Positions 48,915-57,423 of a stretch of DNA of 64,000 nucleotides are shown here, piece after piece. The DNA is from Mycolicibacterium tokaiense (GTDB lineage: Bacteria > Actinomycetota > Actinomycetes > Mycobacteriales > Mycobacteriaceae), in assembly GCF_010725885.1 (NCBI RefSeq), contig NZ_AP022600.1, positions 2,728,001 through 2,792,000 on the forward strand, given 5' to 3'. Under the pieces are notes generated by a model. That model saw nothing but the letters and a program-made list of their open reading frames with translations, ran no database searches and was not told where the DNA came from. The position numbers and the translations under genes were made by a program. Position 1 is the first letter of the stretch. Each line of letters opens with the position of its first letter.

Positions 48915-50191
48915 TGACCACAACATCACATGTGCCGGTGGCCATCATCGGCGGTGGACAGGCCGGCCTGTCGGTCAGCTGGTACCTGCGCCGCGCCGGC
49001 ATCGACCACGAGGTGCTCGAGGCGCAGACCCCGGTGCACGCCTGGGCCGACAGCCGCTGGGACAACTTCACCCTGGTGACCCCCAACTGGCACTGCAAGC
49101 TGCCCGGCTACACCTACGACGGGCCGGACCCGGACGGGTTCATGACCCGCGACGAGGTGGTGGACTGGCTGCAGGGCTGGTTGCAGACCTTCCACGCGCC
49201 GCTGCGCACCCACACCCGGGTCACGAAGTTGGCCCAGCGCGTCGAAGGCGGGTTCACGCTCACCCTCGAATCACCCTCGGGCACTGAGTTTCTCACCTGT
49301 GAGAACGCCGTCATCGCCACCGGCGGTTACCCCCTTCCGGTGATGCCTGCCTACTCCCCGTCGCTGGACCCGGGCATCACCCAGATCCACTCCGAGCAGT
49401 ACCGCAACGCCGGGCAACTGCCCCACGGCGCGGTGCTGGTGGTGGGCACCGGGCAGTCCGGCGCGCAGATCGCCGAAGATCTGCACCTGGCCCGGCGCCA
49501 GGTGCACCTGGCGGTGGGCAACGCGCCCCGGGTGGCCCGGTTCTACCGCGGCCGCGACTGCATGACGTGGCTGTCCGACATGGGGCTCTACGACCGTGCC
49601 GCACAACAGTATCCGGGTGGCAAGGCGGCCATCGAGAAGACCAACCACTACGTGACCGGCCGCGACGGCGGCCGGGACGTGGACCTGCGGCAGTTCGCCG
49701 TCGAAGGGATGAAGCTCTACGGCGCGCTGGCCGACGGCAAGGACTCCACCCTGGCCTTCGAACCCACCCTGCGCACCGCATTGGACCACGCCGACGCGGT
49801 GTACAACTCGATCTGCTCGGACATCGACGCCTACATCGACCGCGAGGGCATCACCGCGCCGCCACCGTCGCGTTACGTCCCGGTGTGGGAGCCCGACACC
49901 GAGCCCACCACACTGGATCTGGCGGCCGAAGGGGTCACCAGCATCGTGTGGGCCATCGGCTACCGACCGGACTACCGGTGGATCGAGGCCAGTGCCTTCG
50001 ACGGCGCGGGGCGGCCGATGCAGACCCGCGGCGTCACCTCGGTGCCGGGGCTGAGCTTCGTCGGACTGCCATGGATGCACACCTGGGGATCGGGGCGGTT
50101 CCTCGGGATCGATCGCGACGCCTCGTACGTCGCCGCCGCCATCATCGGCGGCTACCACGAGTCCGTGCTGCGGCTCGCCGTCGGGCACTGA
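48914..50191 (+). CDS. MSMEG_0569-family flavin-dependent oxidoreductase
   Basis: A 425-residue FAD/NAD(P)H flavoprotein resembling flavin monooxygenases. The FAD Rossmann motif IGGGQAGLS is at about 12-20, the second dinucleotide site VVGTGQSGAQIAED near 176, and a late IVWAIGYRPDYRW (ATG-type motif). In Nit1C clusters it accompanies the nitrilase and may oxidise an N-containing metabolite; the substrate is unknown. The ATG shares a base with the preceding stop. Confidence 0.85.
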   Translation: MTTTSHVPVAIIGGGQAGLSVSWYLRRAGIDHEVLEAQTPVHAWADSRWDNFTLVTPNWHCKLPGYTYDGPDPDGFMTRDEVVDWLQGWLQTFHAPLRTHTRVTKLAQRVEGGFTLTLESPSGTEFLTCENAVIATGGYPLPVMPAYSPSLDPGITQIHSEQYRNAGQLPHGAVLVVGTGQSGAQIAEDLHLARRQVHLAVGNAPRVARFYRGRDCMTWLSDMGLYDRAAQQYPGGKAAIEKTNHYVTGRDGGRDVDLRQFAVEGMKLYGALADGKDSTLAFEPTLRTALDHADAVYNSICSDIDAYIDREGITAPPPSRYVPVWEPDTEPTTLDLAAEGVTSIVWAIGYRPDYRWIEASAFDGAGRPMQTRGVTSVPGLSFVGLPWMHTWGSGRFLGIDRDASYVAAAIIGGYHESVLRLAVGH

Positions 50192-50214
50192 CCCCACGAT
50201 CAGGAGGACACGAC

Positions 50215-51270
50215 ATGTCCGTATCCACCCGAGTCGATCTGGCTCTGCTGGGTTTTCGCGGTGCGCCACCGGTCAGCCGCACCGCGGGCGCCGGGCCCAG
50301 CGTCGACGGCCACCTGGTGATCGACGGTCTCAATGCCGCCATCCCGCGTAATCCCGACAGCCCGTTCGCTTTCGACGGCACCCGGGTGCTCCTCGACGGC
50401 GAGGACGTCGGGCTGGACGTCGAAGTGGTGCACCGGCCCCGGTTCTACGACCTGAGTACCGCTGAGGGGGTGCCCTACGAGAAGCTGGCCCGGCTGCACG
50501 GCCGCAACGTCCTGGCCACCACCGTGGTGCAGACCTGCATCCGCTACGCCGAGGACCAGCGCTGCCGGTTCTGCACCATCGAGGAGTCCCTGCGCACCGG
50601 CGCCACCACGGCCGTCAAGAGGCCCGCCGAGCTGGCCGAGGTGGCCGCTGCCGCAGTGCGTCTGGACGGTGTGACGCAGATGGTGATGACCACGGGCACC
50701 TCGGCGGGCAGTGACCGCGGCGCCCGTCACCTGGCCCGTTGCGTGCGCGCGGTCAAGGCCGCGGTGCCCTCGCTGCCCATCCAGGTGCAGTGTGAGCCGC
50801 CCGCCGACCTGGCGGTGCTGACCGAGCTGCGCGAAGCCGGCGCCGATGCCATCGGCATCCACATCGAATCCCTCGACGAGGATGTCCGCCGACGCTGGAT
50901 GCCCGGCAAGGCAGAGGTCACCGTGGCGCGCTACCACGAGGCGTGGCGTGAGGCGGTCCGGGTGTTCGGACGCAATCAGGTGTCGACCTACCTGCTGGTC
51001 GGGCTCGGGGAGGACCCCGAGGAATTGATCCGCGGCGCAGCCGAACTCATCACCATGGGCGTGTATCCCTTCGTCGTCCCGTTCCGCCCGCAGCCCGGAT
51101 CCCTGGCGGTCGACGTCGACGGCGCCCCAGCGCCGGAGGCCGGTGTGGTCGAGAAGGTCAGCCGGGAGGTGGCAGCCCTGCTGCGCGCAGCGGACATGGC
51201 CGGCGCCGACCAACGAGCCGGGTGCGCGGCCTGCGGAGCGTGCAGCGTCCTGCAGAACCTGGGGGCCTGA
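50215..51270 (+). CDS. MSMEG_0568-family radical SAM protein
   Basis: A 351-residue radical SAM enzyme of biotin-synthase-like layout. The SAM cluster cysteines are C108, C117 and C120, an atypical CX8CX2C instead of CX3CX2C. A TIM-barrel core follows with VMTTGTSAG and IGIHIESLDE. The C-terminus carries C337, C340 and C343 (CAACGAC), enough for an additional Fe-S cluster. ATG 50215 has AGGAGG 7 bases upstream, the strongest ribosome site in the cluster. Function is unknown; it presumably builds or modifies the product handled by the GNAT/AIR partner. Confidence 0.85.
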   Translation: MSVSTRVDLALLGFRGAPPVSRTAGAGPSVDGHLVIDGLNAAIPRNPDSPFAFDGTRVLLDGEDVGLDVEVVHRPRFYDLSTAEGVPYEKLARLHGRNVLATTVVQTCIRYAEDQRCRFCTIEESLRTGATTAVKRPAELAEVAAAAVRLDGVTQMVMTTGTSAGSDRGARHLARCVRAVKAAVPSLPIQVQCEPPADLAVLTELREAGADAIGIHIESLDEDVRRRWMPGKAEVTVARYHEAWREAVRVFGRNQVSTYLLVGLGEDPEELIRGAAELITMGVYPFVVPFRPQPGSLAVDVDGAPAPEAGVVEKVSREVAALLRAADMAGADQRAGCAACGACSVLQNLGA

Positions 51271-52688
51271 TGATCCCGTTCGCCGCAAGCGCGCACGCCC
51301 CCGTCGGGCTGTCGATCCTGTGCGGGACGCCGCGCACGCCCGAGCCTTTCCTGATCAGCCCGGCCTCCGGGTATGACCAGCTGGCCGCGTACGGGCGGCT
51401 GAGGCGATCGGAGTTCGTCGCCGAGCAGGGTCTGTTCACCGGCAGTGACCGCGATGACCTCGACGACGATCCCCGCACCGTGGTGCTGGTGGCCACCGGC
51501 CCGGACGGGCGGGTGCTCGGCGGGGTGCGGCTGACCCCGGCCACCGCCACCGATCTGGGCTGGTGGACCGGCAGCCGGCTGGTGGTCGATCCGGCCGCGC
51601 GCTCGGCAGGAGTGGGCCCGGCGCTGGTCCGGGCCGCGTGCGCCTACGCCGAATCAGCGGGCGTGCTGCGTTTCGAGGCCACCGTGCAGCAGCGCTACGC
51701 CCGACTGTTCGCTCACCTGGGTTGGGACCGGCTGGGAACCCGGGTGGTGGCCGGCCAGGACCATGCCTGGGTGCGCTGGCCTCTGCACCGGATCCAGCGG
51801 AGCGCCGCAGCCACCAAATCGTTTCTCGGTGACACCTTGGCACCGCTGCGGGCCGTGCCCGGCGGGCTGGGAACCGCCGGCTTCGTCGGCGACGACGGGG
51901 CGCCGATTCCCGGCAGCGACCTCATCGCCGCGTGCGATGCGATCGTGCCCTCGATGGTGGAACGGGACCCGGAATGGGCGGGGTGGTGCGCCGTGCTGGT
52001 CAACATCAACGACCTCACCGCCATGGGCGCCACTGCGGTGGGTCTGCTCGACGCTGTCGGCGCACCCACCCGCGCCCTGCTGGACCGGGTGATGACCGGG
52101 CTGGCCCGCGCCAGCGCCGCCTGGCAGGTGCCGGTGCTCGGCGGGCACACCCAGGTCGGTGTCCCGGCGGCGCTGTCGGTCACCGCGTTGGGCAGCAGCA
52201 GCGCACCGGTACGCGGCGGCGGCGGGGCGGCCGGCGACGCCGTGCGGCTGACGGTGGACACCACCGGTGGCTGGCGTCCGGGTTACACCGGGCGACAATG
52301 GGATTCGACCAGTACGCGCCGCAGCGCGGAGCTGGCAGCGATGGCCGCGCTGGTGGGCCGGACGGCGCCGAAGGCCGCCAAGGACGTCAGCATGGCCGGT
52401 ATCGCCGGCACACTCGGAATGTTGGCCGAGGCCTGCGGGACCGGCGCCGAGCTGAATGTGGCGGCGGTGCCCCGACCTGCGGAGGCGACGGTCGGGGACT
52501 GGCTGACCTGTTTCCCGGGGTACGGCATGCTGACCGCAGGCCCGCAGGAGCCCGCGGCGCTGCCCGCCGGTGTCCGCACCGCGGAATGTGGTGTGCTGAC
52601 GACCGAACCGGGGGTGCGGCTGCGCTGGCCCGACGGGGTGGTGACCGGTGTGCTCTCGTCCGCGGTGACCGGGCTGGGCACGTCGTAA
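51270..52688 (+). CDS. MSMEG_0567-type fusion of GNAT acetyltransferase and AIR synthase-like domain
   Basis: A 472-residue two-domain protein. The N-terminal GNAT (about 30-175) has RLVVDPAARSAGVGPALVRAA, with the acetyl-CoA loop. The C-terminal AIR synthase/PurM-like ATPase domain (about 185-470) has NINDLTAMGATAVG and VLGGHTQVG, the usual ATP and substrate loops. In many Nit1C clusters these are separate genes; here they are one polypeptide, implying sequential action on one substrate. The ATG shares one base with the radical SAM stop. Confidence 0.85.
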   Translation: MIPFAASAHAPVGLSILCGTPRTPEPFLISPASGYDQLAAYGRLRRSEFVAEQGLFTGSDRDDLDDDPRTVVLVATGPDGRVLGGVRLTPATATDLGWWTGSRLVVDPAARSAGVGPALVRAACAYAESAGVLRFEATVQQRYARLFAHLGWDRLGTRVVAGQDHAWVRWPLHRIQRSAAATKSFLGDTLAPLRAVPGGLGTAGFVGDDGAPIPGSDLIAACDAIVPSMVERDPEWAGWCAVLVNINDLTAMGATAVGLLDAVGAPTRALLDRVMTGLARASAAWQVPVLGGHTQVGVPAALSVTALGSSSAPVRGGGGAAGDAVRLTVDTTGGWRPGYTGRQWDSTSTRRSAELAAMAALVGRTAPKAAKDVSMAGIAGTLGMLAEACGTGAELNVAAVPRPAEATVGDWLTCFPGYGMLTAGPQEPAALPAGVRTAECGVLTTEPGVRLRWPDGVVTGVLSSAVTGLGTS

Positions 52689-52698
52689 GGTACTCCCG

Positions 52699-53535
52699 AT
52701 GACGGTGGTGACCCTGGCCGCGGTGGCCGCGCACTTCGGGCGCGACCTGCCGCGCTGCGTCGAGAAGGTGGTCGGCATCACCGCCGCCGCGCGGCAGGAC
52801 GGGGTGGACCTGCTGGTGTTCCCCGACGCCTGCCTCGGCGGGTACATCGGCGACTTCCGGGCGCCGGACCCCGAGGACCCACCGCCGGCGCTGGATCCCG
52901 ACGGACCCGAGATCGCCGCGGTGATCGCCGCAGCCGGGCCGATGACGGTGTGCCTGGGCTATGCCGAAGCCAGCGTCGGGGGCGGGCGCTACAACGCCGC
53001 CATCTGCGTCACGGGCGACGGCGTGCTGGGCACCCACCGCAAGGTGCACCAGCCGGCTGGGGAGGCGCTGACCTATCTGGCCGGAGACGGCTTCTCGGTG
53101 TTCGACACCCCGGTGGGCCGACTCGGCATGCTGATCGACTACGACAAGACCTTCCCGGAGGCCGCGCGCGCCCTCGCTGCCGCCGACGCGCACATCATCG
53201 CCGCGTTGTCGGCCTGGCCGGCCAGCATCACCGACCGCGCGTCCCGGTTGCCCGCCGACCGGCAGTCCCGGCTGTTCGACCTGTACGACTGCGCGCGGGC
53301 TGCGGAGAATCAGGTCGTGGTGGTGTCGTCGAACCAGACCGGCGTGATGGGCAATCTGCGGTTTCTCGGTCAGGCGAAGGTGGTCGGGCCCGGTGGCGAC
53401 ATCCTGGCCACCACCCGCGCCAAAGGCGGGCTGGCCAAGGTGGCGATCGACGTCGAGGCCGAGGTCGGCCGCGCGCGCAAGGTGCTCAACCACCTCGCCG
53501 AGCTGCGTCCTGACACCTACCGGAGCCCGTTGTGA
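52699..53535 (+). CDS. Catalytically degenerate nitrilase homologue
   Basis: A 278-residue carbon-nitrogen hydrolase-fold protein closely resembling the cluster nitrilase, but with two of three triad residues changed. D43 replaces the glutamate (FPDACLGGY) and D147 replaces the cysteine (LIDYDKTFPE, codon GAC at 53137-53139). K115 (HRKVHQP) is kept. The rest of the fold is well preserved with no frameshift, so it looks selected rather than decaying. A regulatory, scaffolding or different hydrolytic role is likely (inference). Confidence 0.85.
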   Translation: MTVVTLAAVAAHFGRDLPRCVEKVVGITAAARQDGVDLLVFPDACLGGYIGDFRAPDPEDPPPALDPDGPEIAAVIAAAGPMTVCLGYAEASVGGGRYNAAICVTGDGVLGTHRKVHQPAGEALTYLAGDGFSVFDTPVGRLGMLIDYDKTFPEAARALAAADAHIIAALSAWPASITDRASRLPADRQSRLFDLYDCARAAENQVVVVSSNQTGVMGNLRFLGQAKVVGPGGDILATTRAKGGLAKVAIDVEAEVGRARKVLNHLAELRPDTYRSPL

Positions 53536-54599
53536 CGATGCGCGTTGCGTTGCTGACCTACTCCACGAAACCCCGTGGCGGCGTGGTCCACACGCTGAAC
53601 CTGGCCGAGGCGCTGGCGGCGCGCGGGGTGGCGGTGACGGTGTGGTCACTGGCCCGCGCCGGCGACCGCGGCTTCTTCCGCGAGGTTGATCCCGCGGTGA
53701 CGGTGAAGCTGGCCGAGTTCACCGACCTACCCGGCGACACCGTGACCGACCGCATCGTGCGGTCGATCGCCACGCTGCGAGAAGCGTTCTGCGCCGCTGA
53801 CTTCGATATCGTGCATGCCCAGGACTGCATCAGCGCCAACGCGGTGGGCCGGTGTATCCGCACCATCCATCACCTCGACGAGTTCACCACCCCGGTGCTG
53901 GCGCAGTGTCACGAGCGCGCGATCGTCGACCCCTACGCCCGGATCTGCGTGTCGGAAGCGGTGGCCGCGCAGGTGCGGGCCGGCTGGGGTTTCACGCCTG
54001 AGGTGATTCCCAATGGTGTTGCTGCACAACGGTTCATCGACGCGGCCTCGGATGCTGCGGCGCTGGCCCGCTGGCGGGCACAGCTCGGTCATTATGTGCT
54101 GGCCGTCGGCGGCATCGAACCCCGGAAAGGCACCCTGGATCTGGTGGAGGCCATGGCGCTGCTGCCGGGGGTGCCCCTGGTGATCGCCGGCGGGGAGACG
54201 CTGTTCGACTACCGCGACTACCGCAGCGCCTTCGAGCAACGGTGCAGGGAGCTGAGCGTGCATCCGGTGATCCTGGGTGCGGTCGACGATGCCGAGCTCC
54301 CCAGTCTGGTGGCCGCCTGTGACGCCTTCGCGTTTCCGTCCACCAAAGAGGGCTTCGGTCTGGCGGCCATGGAGGCCCTGGCGGCAGGCCGACCCGTGGT
54401 GGCCCGCGATCTGCCGGTCCTGCGGGAAGTCTTGGGTAGCACAGTGACTTTCGCGTCCACGCCGGCCGGTTTTGCGGCGGCGCTGCAGGCCGCCATCGAG
54501 GCGCCGCCGGACCCGGGCCCCGGCCGGGCGCTGGCACGCAGCCGGACCTGGGCCGCCGCCGCGGCCGCGCACATCGAGTTCTACGAGCGCTCCCGGTAG
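53532..54599 (+). CDS. MSMEG_0565-family glycosyltransferase (GT4-like)
   Basis: A 355-residue GT-B glycosyltransferase. N-terminal glycine-rich loop KPRGGVVHTLN, central FTPEVIPNGV, VGGIEPRKGT for the donor site, and the EX7E motif in the FPSTKEGFGLAAMEALAAGRP region (in parts). This is the last gene of the Nit1C-type cluster. A transferase there suggests that a glycosylated metabolite is made, not just ammonia. GTG 53532 overlaps the previous stop (GTGA); ATG 53538 is the alternative. It overlaps the convergent regulator by 19 bases. Confidence 0.83.
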   Translation: MTMRVALLTYSTKPRGGVVHTLNLAEALAARGVAVTVWSLARAGDRGFFREVDPAVTVKLAEFTDLPGDTVTDRIVRSIATLREAFCAADFDIVHAQDCISANAVGRCIRTIHHLDEFTTPVLAQCHERAIVDPYARICVSEAVAAQVRAGWGFTPEVIPNGVAAQRFIDAASDAAALARWRAQLGHYVLAVGGIEPRKGTLDLVEAMALLPGVPLVIAGGETLFDYRDYRSAFEQRCRELSVHPVILGAVDDAELPSLVAACDAFAFPSTKEGFGLAAMEALAAGRPVVARDLPVLREVLGSTVTFASTPAGFAAALQAAIEAPPDPGPGRALARSRTWAAAAAAHIEFYERSR

Positions 54600-55342
54600 A
54601 TCAACAGCTGATAGCCCGGTGCGCTGGCCACTCCGAAGGCATGGAAGTCGGCGGTCAGCCGCCCCCGGACCGGGTGGTGCAGCAGCTTGGTCTCGTGGGT
54701 CTTGGGCTGCACATCATGGCGCGACCAGTAGGCGGCGAACTCCTCGCTGCCGCTGTTGAGCGTCTCGAGCAGTTCGGTCAGGCGCGCCGGAGTGTGGCTG
54801 AAATCGGCACTGGCCCGCAGATTCGCGACCGTGCCCTGGGCCGCGGCCTCCCAGTCGACGTAGAAGCGACGTCCTTCGGGGTCCAGGAACACCATCTCGA
54901 GCAGATTCGCCGTCTCGGTGAACCCGCAGAACAGTTCGGCGGCCCGGCTGTTGAGCACCACGATGTCCAGCAGCGGGTCGAGCACCATGGCGCCGGCTTC
55001 TTCCCAGGAGTCCATGAGTGACAACAACTCCGGCGGCACCGGGCGGATCGACGCCTGCTCGTCGAGCCGGCGGGCCACCCCGGCCAGGGAGTAGACATAC
55101 TGCTGCTCGGGCTCACTGAGCTGCAGGATCGACGAGAGCGCAGCCAGCACCTCGGGGGACGGGCGGAGCTCGCGGCCCTGCTCGAGTCTGCGGTAGTAGT
55201 CCACGCTGACACCCGCAGCCAGCGCCACCTCCTCGCCCCGAAGGCCCGTCACCCGACGCGGCCCACCGGGGACCAGCCCGATGTCCTCGGGTCCGACCTT
55301 CGCGCGTCTGGTGCGCAGGAAATCACCCAACTCGCTCGGCAT
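54581..55342 (-). CDS. XRE-family regulator with MmyB-like ligand domain (B)
   Basis: A 253-residue regulator of the same family as the one at 46264. The HTH is at about 8-62 (GLRGEEVALAAGVSVDYYRRLEQGR, in parts), and the ligand domain contains MVFLDPEGRRFYVDWE and HHPVRGRLTADFHAF. It is divergent from an SDR gene at 55427 across 84 bp and probably controls it. Together with pair A it flanks the nitrilase cluster in mirror image. Confidence 0.82.
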   Translation of the reverse strand: MPSELGDFLRTRRAKVGPEDIGLVPGGPRRVTGLRGEEVALAAGVSVDYYRRLEQGRELRPSPEVLAALSSILQLSEPEQQYVYSLAGVARRLDEQASIRPVPPELLSLMDSWEEAGAMVLDPLLDIVVLNSRAAELFCGFTETANLLEMVFLDPEGRRFYVDWEAAAQGTVANLRASADFSHTPARLTELLETLNSGSEEFAAYWSRHDVQPKTHETKLLHHPVRGRLTADFHAFGVASAPGYQLLIYRERS

Positions 55343-55426
55343 GCCCCGATCCTAGGGACCGGGCGGGGCGGTGGGGGGACGTGAGACGTCCCCCCACCCT
55401 GGCGCGCGGGCGCCCACGCTGGACCC

Positions 55427-56227
55427 ATGACCGAAACACGAAACACCACCTCTGCACAGTTGCTCTCCGGGTCCCCGCTGGCGGGCCGGGTCGCGGTGGT
55501 CACGGGAGCGTCCAGCGGGATCGGGGAGGCCACGTCGGTGCGGCTGGCCGAACTCGGGGCCAAGGTCGCCCTGCTGGCGCGCCGCGGTGACCGCCTCGAC
55601 GAGTTGGAGGACCGCATCAGGGCCGCCGGGGGCGAGGCCTTGGCGCTGCCCACCGACGTCCGCGACCGCGACGCCGTGCTCGCTGCCGGTCACCGGGTGG
55701 CCGACGAGCTCGGCACCGCCGACCTGGTGTTCGCCAACGCCGGCATCCAATTGATCTCCAGCATCAGCGATCTGGCCGTCGAGGACTGGGACACCCAGCT
55801 GCACACCAACGTGGGAGGGGTGATGAACACCATCGCGGCGTTCCTGCCGCAGCTGCGTGCTGCCGCCGCCGAGGGACGCACAACCGACCTGATCACCACC
55901 TCATCGATCGCCGCGGTGCGGATCCTGGAACGGTTCCAGGTGTACTCGGGCACCAAGGCGCTGGTGGCCCACCTATCGCGGCTGCTGCGCACCGAGCTGG
56001 GGGAGGAGAAGATCCGGGTGTCGACCATCGAACCGGGCATGGTCGACACCGAGCTGCCCGATCACGTCTCCGATCCCGCCGCCTCCACCCTGATGGCGGA
56101 TCTGATCGCCGACATCGACGCCCTGCAGTCCGCCGACATCGCCGAGGTGGTCGCCTTCCTGGCCGCCCTGCCGCGCCACATCAACCTGACCGAGATCACC
56201 GTGCTGCCGACGGAGCAGAAGATCTGA
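55427..56227 (+). CDS. Short-chain dehydrogenase/reductase (SDR) B
   Basis: A 266-residue classical SDR: VTGASSGIGE near 26-35, the FANAG variant of NNAG, serine in TTSSIA, and YSGTK (YxxxK). The RRGDR stretch after strand 2 suggests NADP preference (inference). It is separated from its divergent XRE regulator by 84 bp. The substrate is unknown; such pairs are often induced by aldehydes, ketones or xenobiotics. Confidence 0.85.
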   Translation: MTETRNTTSAQLLSGSPLAGRVAVVTGASSGIGEATSVRLAELGAKVALLARRGDRLDELEDRIRAAGGEALALPTDVRDRDAVLAAGHRVADELGTADLVFANAGIQLISSISDLAVEDWDTQLHTNVGGVMNTIAAFLPQLRAAAAEGRTTDLITTSSIAAVRILERFQVYSGTKALVAHLSRLLRTELGEEKIRVSTIEPGMVDTELPDHVSDPAASTLMADLIADIDALQSADIAEVVAFLAALPRHINLTEITVLPTEQKI

Positions 56228-56249
56228 CGTGCAAAGAATCGGCGCTGAG

Positions 56250-56322
56250 TGCCCCCGGCAGGATTCGAACCTGCGACACCGGCTTTAGGAGAGCCGTGCT
56301 CTATCCCCTGAGCTACGGGGGC
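56250..56322 (-). tRNA. tRNA-Arg (anticodon CCU)
   Basis: Read on the minus strand from 56322, a seven-base acceptor stem GCCCCCG pairs with CGGGGGC (56257-56251), with A as discriminator. The D arm is AGCTCAGGGGATAGAGC. The anticodon stem-loop is CGGCT-CTCCTAA-AGCCG with CCT at the anticodon, and the T loop is GGTTCGAATCC. CCA is not encoded. CCU reads the rare AGG codon. Confidence 0.95.
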
Positions 56323-56388
56323 GACGGTGGGAGTGTACTCGGGACGGGGTGGGGTTTGCGCCGACGGAGGGCCGGTAATCCTGCTGCC

Positions 56389-56592
56389 ATGAGTGCATCA
56401 GACAAGGCGTGGATCAAGGTCGACAAGCTCACCGGCATCGCCAAGGAGAAAGTGGGCCGGGTGACCGGCAACCGCCGTATGCAGTTCGAAGGCAGGTCCG
56501 AGCAGATGAACGCCAGCGTTCGCTCGGCGGGGGAGAAGATCAAAGACTCGGTGCGGGGTCGACGGACCCGCACCACACGAAACACCTACTGA
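56389..56592 (+). CDS. CsbD-family stress protein
   Basis: A 67-residue basic protein with the CsbD pattern (AWIKVDKLTGIAKEKVGRVTG, in parts, then GRSEQMNASVRSAGEKIKDS) and an arginine-rich tail. CsbD-like proteins are small stress-induced proteins of unknown mechanism. The ATG at 56389 follows a GGTAATCC leader with no strong ribosome site. It overlaps the end of the convergent LLM gene by 7 bases. Confidence 0.78.
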   Translation: MSASDKAWIKVDKLTGIAKEKVGRVTGNRRMQFEGRSEQMNASVRSAGEKIKDSVRGRRTRTTRNTY

Positions 56593-57404
56593 CGTAGTTC
56601 GGCAATCACCTTCGCGAACTGCTCGGCGTGGCGCAGCATCACCGTCAGGTAGCTGATGCCGTACCGCTCCTGCAGCGTGTGCACCTGGTCGGCCATGTCG
56701 CGCGGCGTCCCGGACAGCACGCCGGGCAGGCGTGTCAGCTCCTCGTCCGAGGAGTGTGGAGCATAGCGGCGCATCAGGGAGAGGTCGGCGTGACCGGTCT
56801 CATCGGTGGGCGCCGCGGTGATCGTCAGGTTCAACTCCACCTCACGGCCATCGGTGGCTTCGCGCACGAACTCCACCCTCTCGGCCAAAGGATCGGCCAC
56901 ACCTTTGCCGAGGTCGGAACCTGTGAGCCCGACGATCTGCGCATGTTGCGCGGCCAGCGTCAGCACTCGGTCGCCGTTGCCCGCGACCAGCAGGGGGATG
57001 TCGGGATGGTGTTCCCGGAGATACGCAACGCAGTGCTCGAGGTGGCGCACCCGCTGCCCGGCCGTTGGGTAGGGCAGCTCTGCGGCCTCGAACTCTTGGC
57101 GCACATATCCCGCACCCAAACCGAGTTCCAGCCGACCCTCACTCAGCGTCGCGACGTCAGCGGCGTCGCGGGCCAGCAGCGCTGGCCTGTAGAAGCCGCA
57201 ATTGAGGACATTGGTGCCCAGCCGGATCGTCGACGTGACCGCCGCCACAGCGGCCAGAGCGGGGAAGGGGGCAATCGCTCCGAGGTGGTCGGGCACGATG
57301 AAGACATCAAAACCGAGGTCCTCGAAGCGCCTCGCATTGTCCAGCAGTGCAGTACGTGATTGCAGATGGTTGACGCCGACACCGAATCGGAACTGACCGC
57401 TCAT
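56586..57404 (-). CDS. LLM-class F420-dependent oxidoreductase
   Basis: A 272-residue luciferase-like TIM barrel protein of the short F420-dependent mycobacterial subgroup. Landmarks: FGVGVNHLQSR at the start, VPDHLGAIAPFPALAA for the isoalloxazine pocket, RLGTNVLNCGFYRPALLARDAA (in parts) and LGLGAGYVRQEFEAA. The substrate is unknown. ATG 57404 is separated from the divergent YbdK-type gene by 19 bp. Confidence 0.82.
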   Translation of the reverse strand: MSGQFRFGVGVNHLQSRTALLDNARRFEDLGFDVFIVPDHLGAIAPFPALAAVAAVTSTIRLGTNVLNCGFYRPALLARDAADVATLSEGRLELGLGAGYVRQEFEAAELPYPTAGQRVRHLEHCVAYLREHHPDIPLLVAGNGDRVLTLAAQHAQIVGLTGSDLGKGVADPLAERVEFVREATDGREVELNLTITAAPTDETGHADLSLMRRYAPHSSDEELTRLPGVLSGTPRDMADQVHTLQERYGISYLTVMLRHAEQFAKVIAELRQ

Positions 57405-57423
57405 CGGCACGGATGGTACGCGT

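Noticed and set aside
56228..56388. tRNA-Arg as an integration site bordering an island
   Set aside because: No duplicated tRNA 3' end or integrase was found within the window.
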